A stretch of DNA of 64,000 nucleotides. Source: Pseudorasbora parva. Lineage: Eukaryota; Chordata; Actinopteri; Cypriniformes; Gobionidae. Positions within the stretch are counted from its first letter, which is position 1. Every line of letters starts with the position of its first letter. Under the pieces are notes generated by a model. It was not told where the DNA came from. It did no database searches and was given only the letters and a program-made list of their open reading frames with translations. The position numbers and the translations under genes are program-made. The stretch is taken from contig NC_090184.1 in assembly GCF_024679245.1 (NCBI RefSeq), forward strand, positions 14,594,144 through 14,658,143, given 5' to 3'. Positions 25,937 to 37,905 of this stretch are shown here, piece by piece.

Positions 25937-26299
25937 GGACCCACTTTATATTAGGTGGCCTTAACTACTATGTACTAACATTTTAATTAATCATTTGATC
26001 ATTTGATACAATGCACTTACTGTGTACATACATGTTTTTACTTTTGACCTTATATTTAAAAGAAAATTATCCCTGCATGTAATTATGTCTGTAATTGATT
26101 TCTGTAAATACATTTGTAATTACACAGTTGACACTTCCCTTACCCCTAACCCTACCCTAAACCACACCTGTCCCTAACTCTACCCGTATCCCACCTCAAT
26201 ATCAGCAAAAGTGTTTTGCAATACAATTTGAACACAGTAAGTACATTGTACTTATTTTTTTAATGTAAGAACTTAGTACTTAAGGCCACATAATATAAA
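25937..26299. mobile_element. Complete MITE, GGACCCACTTTATATTAGG ends
   Basis: The left end GGACCCACTTTATATTAGGT and following GGCCTTAACTACTATGTAC are mirrored by TTAGTACTTAAGGCC and ATAATATAAA on the right. The interior has CCCTAACCCTACCC-type sequence and no ORF. Confidence 0.65.
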
Positions 26300-26395
26300 T
26301 AAAATAAAGTAATCACGAATAAGGAGGTAAATTCAAACAAGCAAAGATTTCACTTTTTCAGGTTGCTCCCGAAGGTCAGTCTGAGACTGCCTTAT

Positions 26396-27346
26396 TGTAA
26401 CGAAGGATCCACTGAAGGCAAGATTGAGAACCCAAGTGCAGTCTTTTTAATAAAAATCATAAACATAAACAAAAGACTTGACTAAACAAACGTTCCTTAA
26501 CATAAACAAACACTCACCAACAGTAGCATTTAACATTAAATAACTGACAAAGACTATAGCTGCGTCTCATTTCATTAAATTTCGAAGGCTGCGTCCTCTG
26601 GAGGAAACATCCTGTGTAGGATGCAGTATACGGAGTGTCCTCAATCAGAATTAAACGAGACGTCCTTTGTAGGACACACAGGCAGGAAGTATCACGTTGC
26701 TATGCCAACACGTTCAGCCTCGTTGCGCTCTCACGCCATTTATATGAATGAAAATTTGAATGAAAAACTTCATTCAATGAAAAACTTGAAAATGACTATG
26801 AAATGTTTCTTGTATTGACAGCAATGTACTGTTCTAAACGTTTAAAATGCACTAAACACTTGTAATCCTGTTTACCACAACTATCTGTTTGAGGTAATGA
26901 AGCTTAAAAAAAAACAAAAAAGCTAGAACTACTTAATTTAAACACCACACCTACGCTGGCATGTATATCTGGCGGTGGTGCCGTTTTTTCATATAATATA
27001 TTTTAAAAAAATGACGGTTGTTAACGGAGACGCAAAGAATTGTGGGTTATCTCCAGCCGTGAAGGCACCTCATGCACACTCCGAATTCCTGTGAAAGAAG
27101 GACGCATTGGAAGGTCGCATTTGGAGAGTCCTACTCACTTTTTTAAAATGAGACGGCCTTATGACGTATGCACCCTTCGAATGCGACCTCCAGAGGACGC
27201 AGCCTTCTGAAATGAGACGCAGCTTATGTGGCCCTTACACAAGGGCTAATGACAAGACAAGGGACACCTGTGAACAATGATTAACCCATAAACCAATGAC
27301 AACATGGCACAGAAACACGAGGCAGGAACACATAAGGGCATAGAGT
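26396..27346 (-). repeat. LTR (downstream copy, inner edge deleted, contains MITE)
   Basis: Matches the other LTR up to GGGCATAGAGT, then diverges into the gag-like region. A MITE occupies 26559-27223. Confidence 0.75.
26559..27223. mobile_element. MITE with GCTGCGTCTCATTTC ends
   Basis: GCTGCGTCTCATTTCA at the left and TGAAATGAGACGCAGC at the right are perfect inverted ends. Inner blocks CTGCGTCCTCTGGAGG and CCTCCAGAGGACGCAG are also mirrored. There is no transposase. Confidence 0.85.
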
Positions 27347-27831
27347 GGCCTCGATGTGCCCCTTGCCGCCCCCCAAAAAATTTCTTGGGGGAAGCTACGG
27401 GCTCGTGGCCTGGAGCATGGACGTGGCCTGGAGCCGGAGCGGGCCCATGGGCTGGAGCCTGGACTTGGGCTGGAGCTGGAGCGGGCTCATAGGCTGGAGC
27501 CTGGACTTGAGCCGGAGCCGGAGCGGGCTCATGGGTTGTAGCATGGACGTGGCCTGGAGCGGGACTGTGGGACTCTTCCTCCACAGTTTCCAAAGTAAAC
27601 GAGGACCCATCCAAAAACAAAAAAATCCATAAACTGGAATAGGGTAGAAGGGTTTTCTACGGAGGGCATGAGTTCTGCGAGGTCCGGGTCCAAACAAAAA
27701 CATGTCTTCCAATGGATCTCGTCCCATGGCAAATCCTCAATACAATATAAAAAGTCCTTGACATAAACCTCCAGGGGACGATTCCCCTGGCGTAAACAAG
27801 GCAGGTCAACTGCTGGGTTCATAGTTAACAT
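27246..27831 (-). pseudogene. gag-like remnant with Pro/Ala/Gln-rich repeats
   Basis: Two overlapping minus-strand frames are open. The upstream frame (27831 leftward) starts MLTMNPAVDLPCLRQGNRP and reads like the N-terminus of a fish retroelement Gag. The other (27620-27246) contains repeats of PAPAQVQAPAYEPA type with a period near 10-12 residues. It lies between the two LTRs, so it belongs to the retroelement. No nucleocapsid knuckle, protease or polymerase is present. Confidence 0.55.
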
Positions 27832-27841
27832 TCAGTTATTC

Positions 27842-28792
27842 TGTAACGAAGGATCCACTGAAGGCGAGGTTGAGAACCCAAGTGCAGTCTTTTTAATAAA
27901 AATCATAAACATAAACAAAAGACTTGGCAAAATAACAAAAGACTTGCCTAAACTTGACTTAACATAAACTTTCCTTAACATAAACAAACACTCACCAACA
28001 GTAGCATTTAACATTCAACAACTGACAAACACTTTGGCAAACATGAGGGCTTAAAGACACAAGGGCTAATGACAAGACAAGGGACACCTGTGAACAATGA
28101 TCAACCCATAAACCAATGACAACGGCTGCGTCCGAAAACCTAGGCTGCTGACTCGTTGTCTCGCTACCTCATCAGACAATGACTTGTAAGGCAGCGTTTT
28201 GTGCATGAAGGCTAATTTCGGACAGACTTCTAAGCCAGTGTAACACTTTTATGATCTACAGCAAAATAGAGCGAGCTTTGGTGAGAACTAAACACATATT
28301 TAATTACTACAGTAATGATTTCTCGCTAGAAATGACATCAGAAGTGGAATATGTTGGTAAAAATCATACATTTACACACAAACTGACCCGCGAACGCAAC
28401 TTCTGGACGCCATCTTTTTTCCCCAGCTCAACTGTCACTAAATGGAAACCACAGGATTGTGGGATATCAAAGGCAGCGAAGGACACATGTACTCTGCCTT
28501 CAAAAATCGATCAGATGAAGGTATCTCAGAAGACAGGAAGTGAAGCAAACATTAGATTCGGACGCAGCTTGATGCCTTCCTGCCTTCAAATGTGTCCTCC
28601 GAAGGCAGCATTTTCCAGGTTTCGGACGCAGCTAACATGACCCAGGAACACGAGGCAGGAACACATAAGGGCATAGAGTCACATGACCAGGGAACACATG
28701 ACAAAACCAGGAAGTGCATGACAAAACCTGACAGTGAACATGAAAACCTAAAAACATGAAACATGAAACCAACACCAAAACACTCTGTGACA
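27842..28792 (-). repeat. LTR (upstream copy, contains MITE)
   Basis: Complete LTR with TG...CA ends on the minus strand, about 440 bp without the nested MITE at 28124-28632. Confidence 0.8.
28124..28632. mobile_element. MITE with GGCTGCGTCCGAAA ends
   Basis: Left GGCTGCGTCCGAAAACC and right GGTTTCGGACGCAGC are inverted. It has a different interior and a different LTR position from the MITE in the other LTR. The 129-codon ORF crossing it is repeat-derived. Confidence 0.8.
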
Positions 28793-28983
28793 TTTATGTT
28801 TAGCACGGTTATTATATAAAAATGATGGCATTTTGTTTGAAAAAGATGGTCCTCTGTGTTCAGTCTTTTACACTTCTCCTCAACGTGCATGCAGTGTAAA
28901 TAAATCAATTACATCAATGAAATTATGGAAATCAATTGATTGTTTCTGTAGTCACAATTTAGCAAATATCTATTGTTGAAGTA

Positions 28984-29043
28984 GACACACACAGACACAC
29001 ACACACACACTCACAGACACACATGCACAAACAAACAAACACA
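28984..29043. repeat. (CA)n microsatellite
   Basis: Interrupted CA-rich run of about 60 bp. Confidence 0.85.
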
Positions 29044-29176
29044 CAAAATTAATGTCTAGTTAAAAAATTTCGTTATTGTATTGTGGTCTGAAAAATGAAT
29101 TGTGAAGCATTTCACAGACCCTTATTGCATGTTTTATGCAATTAAATTAAAATGTACTATAGTTTAAATTCAAGAC

Positions 29177-29340
29177 TTAAAGGGTTGGTTCACCCAAAAA
29201 AATTAATTCTGCCATTAATTACTCACCCTAATGTCGTCCGACACCCGTAAGAACTCTGTTCATCTTCAGTTATTTTACTTTTAAATATAAGACCTTTTTG
29301 TGCGCAACACAATTAAAACTTTTTTTTTTTTTTTTTTTAA
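29177..29340. mobile_element. Left half of a TTAA MITE, ending in poly(T)
   Basis: TTAAAGGGTTGGTTCACCC, then TTACTCACCCTAATGTCG and CACCCGTAAG, is the mirror of the right half of the element at 893-1697. It is cut off at a poly(T) run at 29320-29338. Confidence 0.6.
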
Positions 29341-29679
29341 ATACTAAGTTAAGTAATGTGCTGTGTCGTAATCAAGCATGATGCTATCAAATACAATATT
29401 TAGCTACATGTTCCCATAATAATGTTTTCCACCTAACTGGCTGCAACTGCTGGATCCAGCGTGAAATCTCATTGGTTCACATAAATCTAATTGTCTCTGT
29501 ATGGCTGTGTATTAAATAATAACAGTCTTGTGATTGTGTTTTGTTGCAGTTTTACATTTAGTGTGGCCAGACAGACTGCTTGTGCCTGGAAACTGTAGAT
29601 CCCACACCTATAGAACCTATAGAAGGAATATTTAAGCCATGTCAACAACCAGTCATTAAAGTATTAGTACACTGTGTGC

Positions 29680-29850
29680 TTAATATCTGGTGACACTTTT
29701 AGTTGTTCCCTAACAGATTATTCTGACTATAACTAACTTTGTAACTACATGTCAACTTGTTCTACTAAACCTAACCTACAGTCTACTAATACTCTGAGAA
29801 TTAGTTGACATGCAGCTGCAAAGGTACTTATAGTTGGTAGAATGTCAATG
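29680..29850. mobile_element. MITE-like fragment (TTAGTTGACATG type)
   Basis: The block AACTACATGTCAACTTG...TAGTCTACTAATACTC...AGTTGACATGCAG resembles 41510-41630, suggesting two decayed copies of one family. Confidence 0.4.
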
Positions 29851-31348
29851 GTGTAACCTCATGTTATATTTGACCCATGACCACTACGTTGTAAATTCTC
29901 CTGGAAGGGTTTTTGAGAAGAAACAAACATGTCGTAACTTGATTTATATTAACCTTGGTCAAAGAAATTAGAAGATTCTATTTTCGAGTAAAGTCCAATA
30001 TTGAAAACAAGCTTCACAATTAGTTCCGGTCACATGGTGCTTGATATAGTTGAATATAGATAAGAACAAACTGTATTTCCTCTGTTTCCCCTCAAAGTTG
30101 GCAGCATGACTCTCTCTTCAGTTAAGTGAGGTTTTATTGCTTTTGTTGTACTCTCGGGACATATAAGAAATGTCGCACTTGGCAAAATTTACCATCTAAT
30201 ACATTTTGTACGAGTTTTTCTTGACATGAAGATATTTTAAAACATCAAAGTGATCTAATGCAGCTAAAGGTCTACACTAGACTAAACTGAGATGACCTGG
30301 AGTGTATTGTGTCTCCATCTGAAAGTATGTCGGTGTTCATTACCTTCAGAGAAATTCTTCTGTAAACCCTGATGTGACTTTATTGCTTTATTAGATTTCA
30401 AAATGATCACTTACCCACAAGCTTCATGCCATTCTAAATGAGTTTGGGCTGAGGCTACATATAAACAGGTAAACACTCAGATATCCTCAGAAAATCGAGC
30501 GCTTTATATTTATTTTAGACTTTTACTGAAGCCTTTTTGTTTATTGCTCAGAGGTATATTGTTCCGACCTGCAGTCATAAGACTAAATTAAATTCTGTCT
30601 ATTTGCATTAGTGTTTTTTTAGTATCATTGACATACTATTATAGTTTTTGTTAATATTTTGAATTGAATTAGTTTCCATTTTAATTTAAGTTTTAGTAAT
30701 TTTGTTGTTTTTTGTCATTGAATTATTATTACTTTTTTCATGTCTATATAATTTGTAATTAAATGTGCACTTTTATTCAATATTAACACAATTTAAATGA
30801 GTCAACAAAACATCAATCCTTAATCCAAAATGTGTTTTGTCTTACTCTGTGTTAAACCCGTTATTAAACAGGATGATGTCTCCTCATATCCATAGAGAAC
30901 ATGTGCTCTGATTACTGTGGCATAGGTAAGTTGTCACAATGAGCAAGAAAATTTAACATGCAGCTAAATATTGAAACTTGAGGAAATCATTCGTTTAAAA
31001 AAAAGGAACAGAGGAAAGTCTGCTGGCATATAATAGGTATACCTACAGTAATATCTTCAGCTGTAGTCATCTTAAGATCCATCTAAACTGGTTATATCTC
31101 TGAAGTCTAGTAGTGATGAGCAGTAGGATGATCTCTCTCTTTTTTGTAAGTTATGAGAAAAAAATCATATTCGTTTGCAGTCATGCAGAGTAGAAACAGT
31201 CAAACCAATGTTCTTCTGCAAAATGCATGCAGTTTTGTTAGTGCACCATTACGTTTAAGTTTATTTATATATTGATTTTAATTCTTCAACTTAAACTAAA
31301 AAAAATACAACTATTACCATGGCAACTAGCCATGACATTTTATTTTAG
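29851..31348. other. No gene recognised
   Basis: About 1.5 kb of AT-rich, apparently unique DNA. No coding signal or repeat boundary was found. Confidence 0.3.
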
Positions 31349-31728
31349 TTAAAGGGTTAATTCACCCAAAATTGAAAATTAGCTCAATTTACTCATGATT
31401 TACTCACCCTCAAGTCAATCTAGCTGTACATGACACTATTCTTTCAGATTAATAAAATCAGATATATTATAAAAGTCCTGGCTAATCCAATCTTTATAAT
31501 GGGAGTGATTGTTTTGCTGTTTTTGAAGTCGGTAAAAATGCACATCTTGTACACATGAACACATCTTGAAGTCCGAGAAGGCACTTTCAACACTTTTCCA
31601 CAGAAGGTGATTGGCCGGAACTTTAATTAAAAAATGTTTTAAATATGGATATTTTTCTTACCCAAATGCAACAATGTGCTTCAGAAGGCTTTTATTATTT
31701 TTAATTTTTGGAGTAACTATCCCTTTAA
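31349..31728. mobile_element. TTAA MITE
   Basis: TTAAAGGGTTAATTCACCC on the left, GGAGTAACTATCCCTTTAA on the right, and ATGATTTACTCACCCTCAAG inside. The right arm is partly deleted. Confidence 0.7.
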
Positions 31729-31729
31729 T

Positions 31730-33000
31730 GTTTATTTTATTTCAAGTAATGAAATAATTTTAGTTTTAGTTCATGATAATGACCCTGGTTTGCACTATGA
31801 TTTATTCTAATAAAATAAAATGGTTGCACTAAAATGTTTTTCCTCAAACATTTGCACTGACACGAAGGCTCCATGCTAAATTTAAGAATAAAATGTAAAA
31901 ATTACAGAATAGATAGAATGTTTGGCATTAAAAATCATAAGTTATGCACACAACTGTCAATTTGAACAAGAAATCTGCTCCTTGTTGAACTTTGCTTTTT
32001 GAGCTCACGCACCAAAGTAATTTTGATCTGCTTCAGTATTTTGCATGGACATTCGATGACTTTTCAGCAGTTTTTGCCGAATTACACAGAAAAAAGTTGA
32101 CAGTCAAAGTGTATAGAACTCCGTATATCTCAGTTACCACACACTGCCTGGCAGTGGGAATGGGGTTATGAGTGGCCATTAACAAAGGGAGAGATAAATG
32201 TGAAGTGTAGGGACTCGAGACTCGAGAGGCTCATCTGAACTTGTTATGGGCTTAATTGGATTGAGCAATAAAATCTCCTTTACAGTCTCTTATTTTGATT
32301 GATTACAATACACAGGTTCACCCTGCTCCTCGGTCTCTCTCGCTCTACTTTTTTCTCTCTTAAGTGAGATTTCAAATTGTGTGGAGTGGTTATACTCAGG
32401 CTGCGTTTAACTCCACTTTTAGACATCCACTTGCAAACTTCCCTAAGCACTTTCCCTCGATCGAATCCCCGCTGCCATTTTGAAGCGCATTCAACTTCGT
32501 CAAGACATTTATTTTAACAGACCTTCAACCCCTCGATTTTGAACGAGGGAACGAGTCTATTTAATATGTACACTTGTGATGTCACAGCAGATCGCACTAA
32601 ATGTTGGGATGTGATGCCAGGGTCTTATCCTGTTTCATTTTCTCAGTCACCGAGTTCTCAATTCATTTCATTTGTTGCTGTGGTTTATGATTAGTTACAT
32701 ACCTGCTCCTTGTTTCATTGACCATTATCCTTGTGTTTATAAGCCCTCAGTTTTCTCAGTTCTGTGATTGGTATTGTTAATATTACTTGTGTGCTTTGAA
32801 TCTCTCAGTATTCTTTAAAGTCTCTGTATTTCCCATTCATTCTGCTTCACTTTTTATTTTGATTTTTACTAAGCCCCATGACAAAAAGTATTATTTTCAC
32901 AAGTTCTATTTAGGCTACCTCAAAAAAACGAGTTAGAAGTATAATGGAGTATGTCTGTGCCAAATACACTCCTTCAGGATTCAAACAAGGTTCGGGACGT
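31730..33000. other. No gene recognised; half-MITE near 32395-32620
   Basis: GCTGCGTTTAACTCC, CCATTTTGAAGCGCATTC and GAACGAGGGAACGAGTC near 32400-32550 resemble the sequence at 42890-43000, so both are probably copies of one repeat. The rest is unremarkable. Confidence 0.3.
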
Positions 33001-33253
33001 TTTTTTTTTTTTTTTTTTTTTGAGTAAGGACTGTATGACTTCATAATGGGTGGAATTGCTTGTATAAGCACTACTTCACTACACAAGCTTTGTATGGGTT
33101 ACAGAAGCCATCCAGCAGTACTGTCAATTTGTTTTTAGACTACAAAATCAACAATGTCACTAAAGGAATGATAACCTTGTTCAGCTTCCCAAAGGACCCA
33201 GTGTTAAGGAAAAAGAGGATGCAGTTTGTTTTTCCTGAGCAGCAACGAGGTTC

Positions 33254-33759
33254 TAGCCTGACAAGCCAGACCCACATAACGATGTTAAGTCTGGGAACTC
33301 ACCATTGACAGGGCTCAATCCGAGGGGCGGGATAAACGGTTGTCTTTCGAATTCCCTCTGCACACAACTGGATAGCGCTACAAGCTAGTTCATAAATTAA
33401 ACTTTCGCTGTATCCGGTCGGCAAAACTCTGAATACATCTTCCCTTCTTGAGAATGACTTCAGTGCTGTTCTTTGTTCCTTTCTCAAAGAAAAGCTTAAC
33501 TCCAAGTTTTCCGGAGTCGCGGCCAAAGCCGTTTCGAAAGACCGCAGTTCGCAAAGCTTCTTTGTTTACAAGTAGCCCGCGGAACCTCCGCAACTCTGCC
33601 ATCAATATGTTAAGCCCGCCAACCAACTCTATACACGATGTGATTGGACTGACCAGAGTTAGTTTTTTTCCAGCTCGCAAGTCCATGGAGAGTTGCTAAA
33701 CAACACAATTAAGCAAATTAGATTTGCTGCCGCTAGGGTGCGTCTAGATTTTTAGGCTA
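33254..33759. mobile_element. MITE with TAGCCTGAC / TTTTTAGGCTA ends
   Basis: The ends TAGCCT and AGGCTA are inverted, and the element is GC-richer than its surroundings with motifs such as GGGTGCGTCTAGATTTTTAGG. Overlapping ORFs of 75-98 codons on both strands have no domain and arise from the repeat. Confidence 0.5.
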
Positions 33760-34084
33760 ACGGAGTTCAGCAAGTGTGCTTGTTTGTTCCCGGTCATGAG
33801 TCGAAACCACAGGCGGTGAGTGAAATTGAATCAAATGTCTGAGTGTTGTTGGCAACTGGCACTTAAGTGCATATAATGTAAACAACATCGAAAGTTCTCC
33901 AGGGATAATGCCATGATGTATTTTGTGTGTGTGTGTTTTCGGAAAGAATCGGTACAGTGTATCTGTCTTTTATATAAATATGATAAAACTAAAGACTCTT
34001 TGGAGATATAAAGGATGCAGTACTACTCTATAGGTAATCAAGATTAACATGAGACTGGCAGAAACTGTGTGGTATGTACCCTTT

Positions 34085-35080
34085 AAGCCCGGGACACACC
34101 AAGTCAACGTCAAATAATTAGCAGTGACAAAATGACTGTGTTGTCACCTCTTGACGGCTGCGCCCCGGTCAGTACTTAAACACAACAAAAGGACTAAAAG
34201 CGACTGTCAACTAGCATTTGTGTTCTGTGCCTGTGCACACGTAAATATCTGTATATATTAGCGGGTATCATTGGTCTATTTTCATAATTTAAAAAAGGGA
34301 AACCACTTCACATCATCGACATTCAAATGTCGTCTTCATTCCAGTCGGCTCATGTTGTTTTGAAAATATTTGCATGCTGGACTGCTCAGGTAAGATGACG
34401 TAAAATTATAACAGCCTTCTGTCTATACCATCTTGACTTCTTTGCTTGTTTTCATCACTTTCGCTCTTATTCACTTGTTCTTTCTTTCATTGACTGCCCG
34501 ATGTCGATTCAACATGCTGATGGAACATGCAGATGGCATCCGACTAGAGCCAAAAGTGCGGAAAAAATTAAGCCGACCTACGCTCAAAACATTGCCCAAT
34601 GGCCGATCTGCACATCTTTCGGAGTTTGATTTTGCTGTATTCCAAATTACGAAAGGATCTTGTACAAATGTTATATGATATTCACTGTTCTGTGTGCAGG
34701 GAGCAGCACTGTAGTTTGTCAATTGGAAAGCTTCTGTCAGCACTCTTTTCTCCTTTTTTGGAGGACGATGGATACTCCCTTTGAAGGAAACAGTGAAGTG
34801 AAAAGCCCTGATAAAGGGCAGGGCAGTATTTCTCAAATGGGAGAGTTTGAGGGGATATCCTCTGTGACTGCATATAAGGGGCATTTTGCCATGTTTACCA
34901 TATGTAGAAACAGCATATATTTGTAGTTGTGTTCTCATGCATCTAAGTGTTTTTTTTTTTTTTTTTTTTCTGTGTGTGTATGTTTTAGGGTTGTCATTGG
35001 GAACCGCAGCAGTAAGTATCGAAGCTGACAGACTTGGCAGGTGGTCATTAGTCTGTGCGTGAGAACGTGCCATAGCTGGC
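34085..35080. mobile_element. Possible decayed DNA transposon (GCCCGGGACACACCAAG)
   Basis: The start GCCCGGGACACACCAAGTC is a typical fish repeat terminus. The stretch includes a poly(T) tract at 34951-34969. The 200-codon minus-strand ORF at 34471-35073 contains a Lys run from that tract and has no recognisable domain, so I do not call it a gene. Confidence 0.35.
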
Positions 35081-35881
35081 TGTGGTAGTAGTCCGGAGGG
35101 CTGGGGTGAAGACTGGCACAGCTTGAGGTGTTGACGGCCAGTGGCCCTTTAAAGAGTTCACCTCTCTGCTTTCATGTCCAAATAAACTTTTAGAAGCGGT
35201 ATGCTTGGCTTGTTAAATAGCTCATGACAGAGGATATTGCAGAAATTACACTTTAACTTAGTAAGTCTTTGTCCATTGATCAAATGAGCCTTTGATCAAA
35301 CTGGCTAAATTGAACTTTTGTTTTACACTAGTCTAATGTATACTGAATATCAAGGTACTGATTGACACAACTTGTTCTTGATTGGATAACACTGATCAAA
35401 ATAGTCTAGCCATTAATACCGTACTGGATTGTTTTATGGATTCAAAGCCAATGACTATAAACACAGTAACCATAGGTAACCAAAATATGTTTGGTACAAT
35501 CACTTTATAATCTCTTGGCAAACGCAGTAAGATTCCTTCACGTTTATTGGTCAAGGCAATATAATAGACGTGGAGTGTAGCAGTTTTATTGATGCAGTGT
35601 TTGCCCTGTATATTTTATTTATAGAAGTTGGATGCCGTAGTGCAGTTCCTACATTTAGAATCTCTCATCTGTTGAACGATCATACGTTTTTGTCATCAGA
35701 ATCTACACTACATGAGCAAAAGAATGCAAAAATCCACTTTTAACTTGCCGTTTTTGCTACACCCTTTACTAACAGCCTTTACAAGTGTTCAGGAACGGAG
35801 CACATCAAAGTTTATAAAGTAATGATTTACTCAAGGAAGAACTTGTCCTTTTTGCAGAAAGCCCAGACCTGAACCCATATT
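35081..35881. other. No gene recognised
   Basis: AT-rich sequence without coding signal. Confidence 0.3.
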
Positions 35882-36784
35882 CACTCAAAAAAATGACTCT
35901 TTGAATGAACATAAAAAAATCATGGAAAGTATTTCCACATGATTAACTTGCTTTATTTCAGCAATTCTGTTATTCCAATTTAATGTACTTACGTTGGGTC
36001 AATTTAATTTATTAAGGTTGATTCAACTTATTTACTATGGTTGGGCACAGCTTAATTTAATAGTGTCAGCTCAACTACACAAATTTGTTGTGATCTTGTT
36101 GTATTAACTTTTTTTGTAGTTTTGACTAAATTATTTTATGTCAATCCAACTAGATAAAGTAGGATAGAGAGGGATAGAACTGATGCCCATGTTTATTCTA
36201 TGGGAGCTGCGTCATGTGAATTAATTTTCTTTATTTCTATAAAAACTATTAGTCAACAACACTTGACCAAATTCTAATTATAACATGCAAGTATATGATC
36301 AAGTAAAGCATTTCTCATCTCTGGCATTTGCACAGTTTCAGCTCATTGAGAACAGCATAGCTTAACCACAAGATCTACATTTCACGATAATGGTAACCTC
36401 AAAAAAATCAACACAACATAACAACTTTTAAATGTCAAATATAACTGTCAAATATAACATCAAACATTCACAGGTCTTTCCCTTCACTAAAAAAAACACA
36501 TTAAACAGCACTTCATTTCAACATTTACTCTCCTGAGACATCCCTATGCAAAGCATGCTGGGAAATAGAAATACACTGCCCAGTTCAGTCAGCGCAACAT
36601 AAATGATTCATGTAGTCTCAACACAAATGGTTTAGGTTAACTAAACATTTAACAAATTTTATTTAATCTAACCTAATAAAATCAAGTAAAATTACACTTA
36701 AGTAAAAAACTAAAGATTTGTGTTGTTTCAGCTTATTTTATTTAAATAAACTTAGCAAACAGCTAGAATAATTTTTTTTGAGTG
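35882..36784. mobile_element. MITE with CACTCAAAAAAAT ends
   Basis: CACTCAAAAAAATGA at the left and ATTTTTTTTGAGTG at the right are inverted. The interior has AATTTAATTTAT/AAATAAACTT-like blocks and no ORF. Confidence 0.55.
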
Positions 36785-36995
36785 TTGAACACTTTTGTAT
36801 GAATTTGAACATGGTGTCACTGATGCTCTTGCATCTGTATGGGATCAAATAACATATCAGTCACATATCAGCAGCTGATGTAACTTGAAGTATATGAGGT
36901 ATAGAAACATTCTAAATTTGATGGGCTGTATGTATGTGTTGATCAATGCCCATGTGTAAACAAGATCCTACATTTAATCAGTTCATCATATAAAG

Positions 36996-37900
36996 TAGGG
37001 GTGTAACAATATTCAAACCGGACTGAAAAAATGCGATAAACCACCCATGATACGAACTGCAATACTCTCATGTCAAACCGAACGCGCCCCATCTCCTGCT
37101 GCCCTGGCCCAGCTCTCACTTCACCTTAGGTCACAAAACTATTTTTTTTCTTTCTTGACATTTGATTGAACAGTAATTTGGTACACTTTTAAAAACTTAT
37201 AAGAGCTGTATTTTTACTAAATATTATTATAATAATATTTACTAAATTATACCATAACTTTTGGTCTTCCAAGGGCATGTCTCGTGACTTGGTTAACAGT
37301 CACACTCCCGGCAGTTTACATACATTTGCAGGATGGCAACACGGCGTCATATTGAGATTACAGACCCCGGTCACATTTAGTGGAGTACAGGAATGTAAAT
37401 TGTGTTGTAGACAAAACACACGTCGTCTGTCGTATGTGTTCCACAAAAGTTGCTCATACAACAGGAAACACTTCTACCATGCAAGCTCATCTCCGGAGAA
37501 ATCATCCCAACTTTGATGTCAGCAGCACATGTAAGAGACCTCAAAAATAGCCTTTAGAATTTAGCTACAGGCCGATTCAGACCGTTCTCAAGCATTACAA
37601 AGACAATTGTTTTTTGTTTTTTCATGGCACTTGATATGCACCCGTTTTCAGTTGTTGAGAATGACGGATTCACACATTTACTATGTGTGTTAGATCACAG
37701 ATACCAACTGCTGAGCCAACCACATTTTAGTCAGAATGTGTTGCCTCAATTTTACAACAAAGTGAAAGCCTGGTGAAGGACCTGAGCAATGCAAAATTAT
37801 TTGATACCTTTCCCCCACCCACAGTACACAGAACCGTAACAAACCGAACCGTGGCTCCAAAACCACCTTGATATGGCACTGGTGGACCGTTTCACCCCTA
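36996..37900 (+). mobile_element. Decayed hAT element (BED-finger family)
   Basis: The ends TAGGGGTGTAACAATATT and GTTTCACCCCTA are inverted. Inside are two separated transposase remnants. The right end abuts the Tc1 element at 37906. Confidence 0.6.
37420..37775 (+). pseudogene. hAT transposase remnant (BED finger and core fragment)
   Basis: Around 37431-37520 a plus-strand frame reads NTSTMQAHLRRNHP, the His end of a BED zinc finger. From 37621 a frame reads FMALDMHPFSVVENDGF and continues HRYQLL to a stop near 37773, matching the start of the catalytic region of ZBED-type hAT transposases. The intervening region is shortened and out of frame, and the RNase-H-fold catalytic residues and dimerisation region are absent. 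It is a dead fossil. Confidence 0.6.
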
Positions 37901-37905
37901 ATATA

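Larger units (their letters stand above)
26396..28792 (-). mobile_element. Internally deleted LTR retroelement
   Basis: Two long direct repeats beginning TGTAACGAAGGATCCACTG lie at 26396 and 27842. The outer right end is CTCTGTGACA, so on the minus strand the LTR runs TGTCACAG...TTACA. Flanks CTTAT (26391-26395) and TTTAT (28793-28797) fit a 5-bp target duplication with one change. The interior (27347-27841) is only about 500 bp and holds a gag-like remnant; pol is absent. Each LTR carries a different MITE. The left LTR lacks its inner about 110 bp, so the deletion removed the LTR/internal junction as well. Confidence 0.8.

Noticed and set aside
33390..33686. 98-codon minus-strand ORF
   Set aside because: Lies wholly within the MITE at 33254-33759, with similar-length ORFs on the other strand and no domain.
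34471..35073. 200-codon minus-strand ORF
   Set aside because: Contains a Lys run from a poly(T) tract, overlaps a decayed DNA repeat, and has no domain or splice context.
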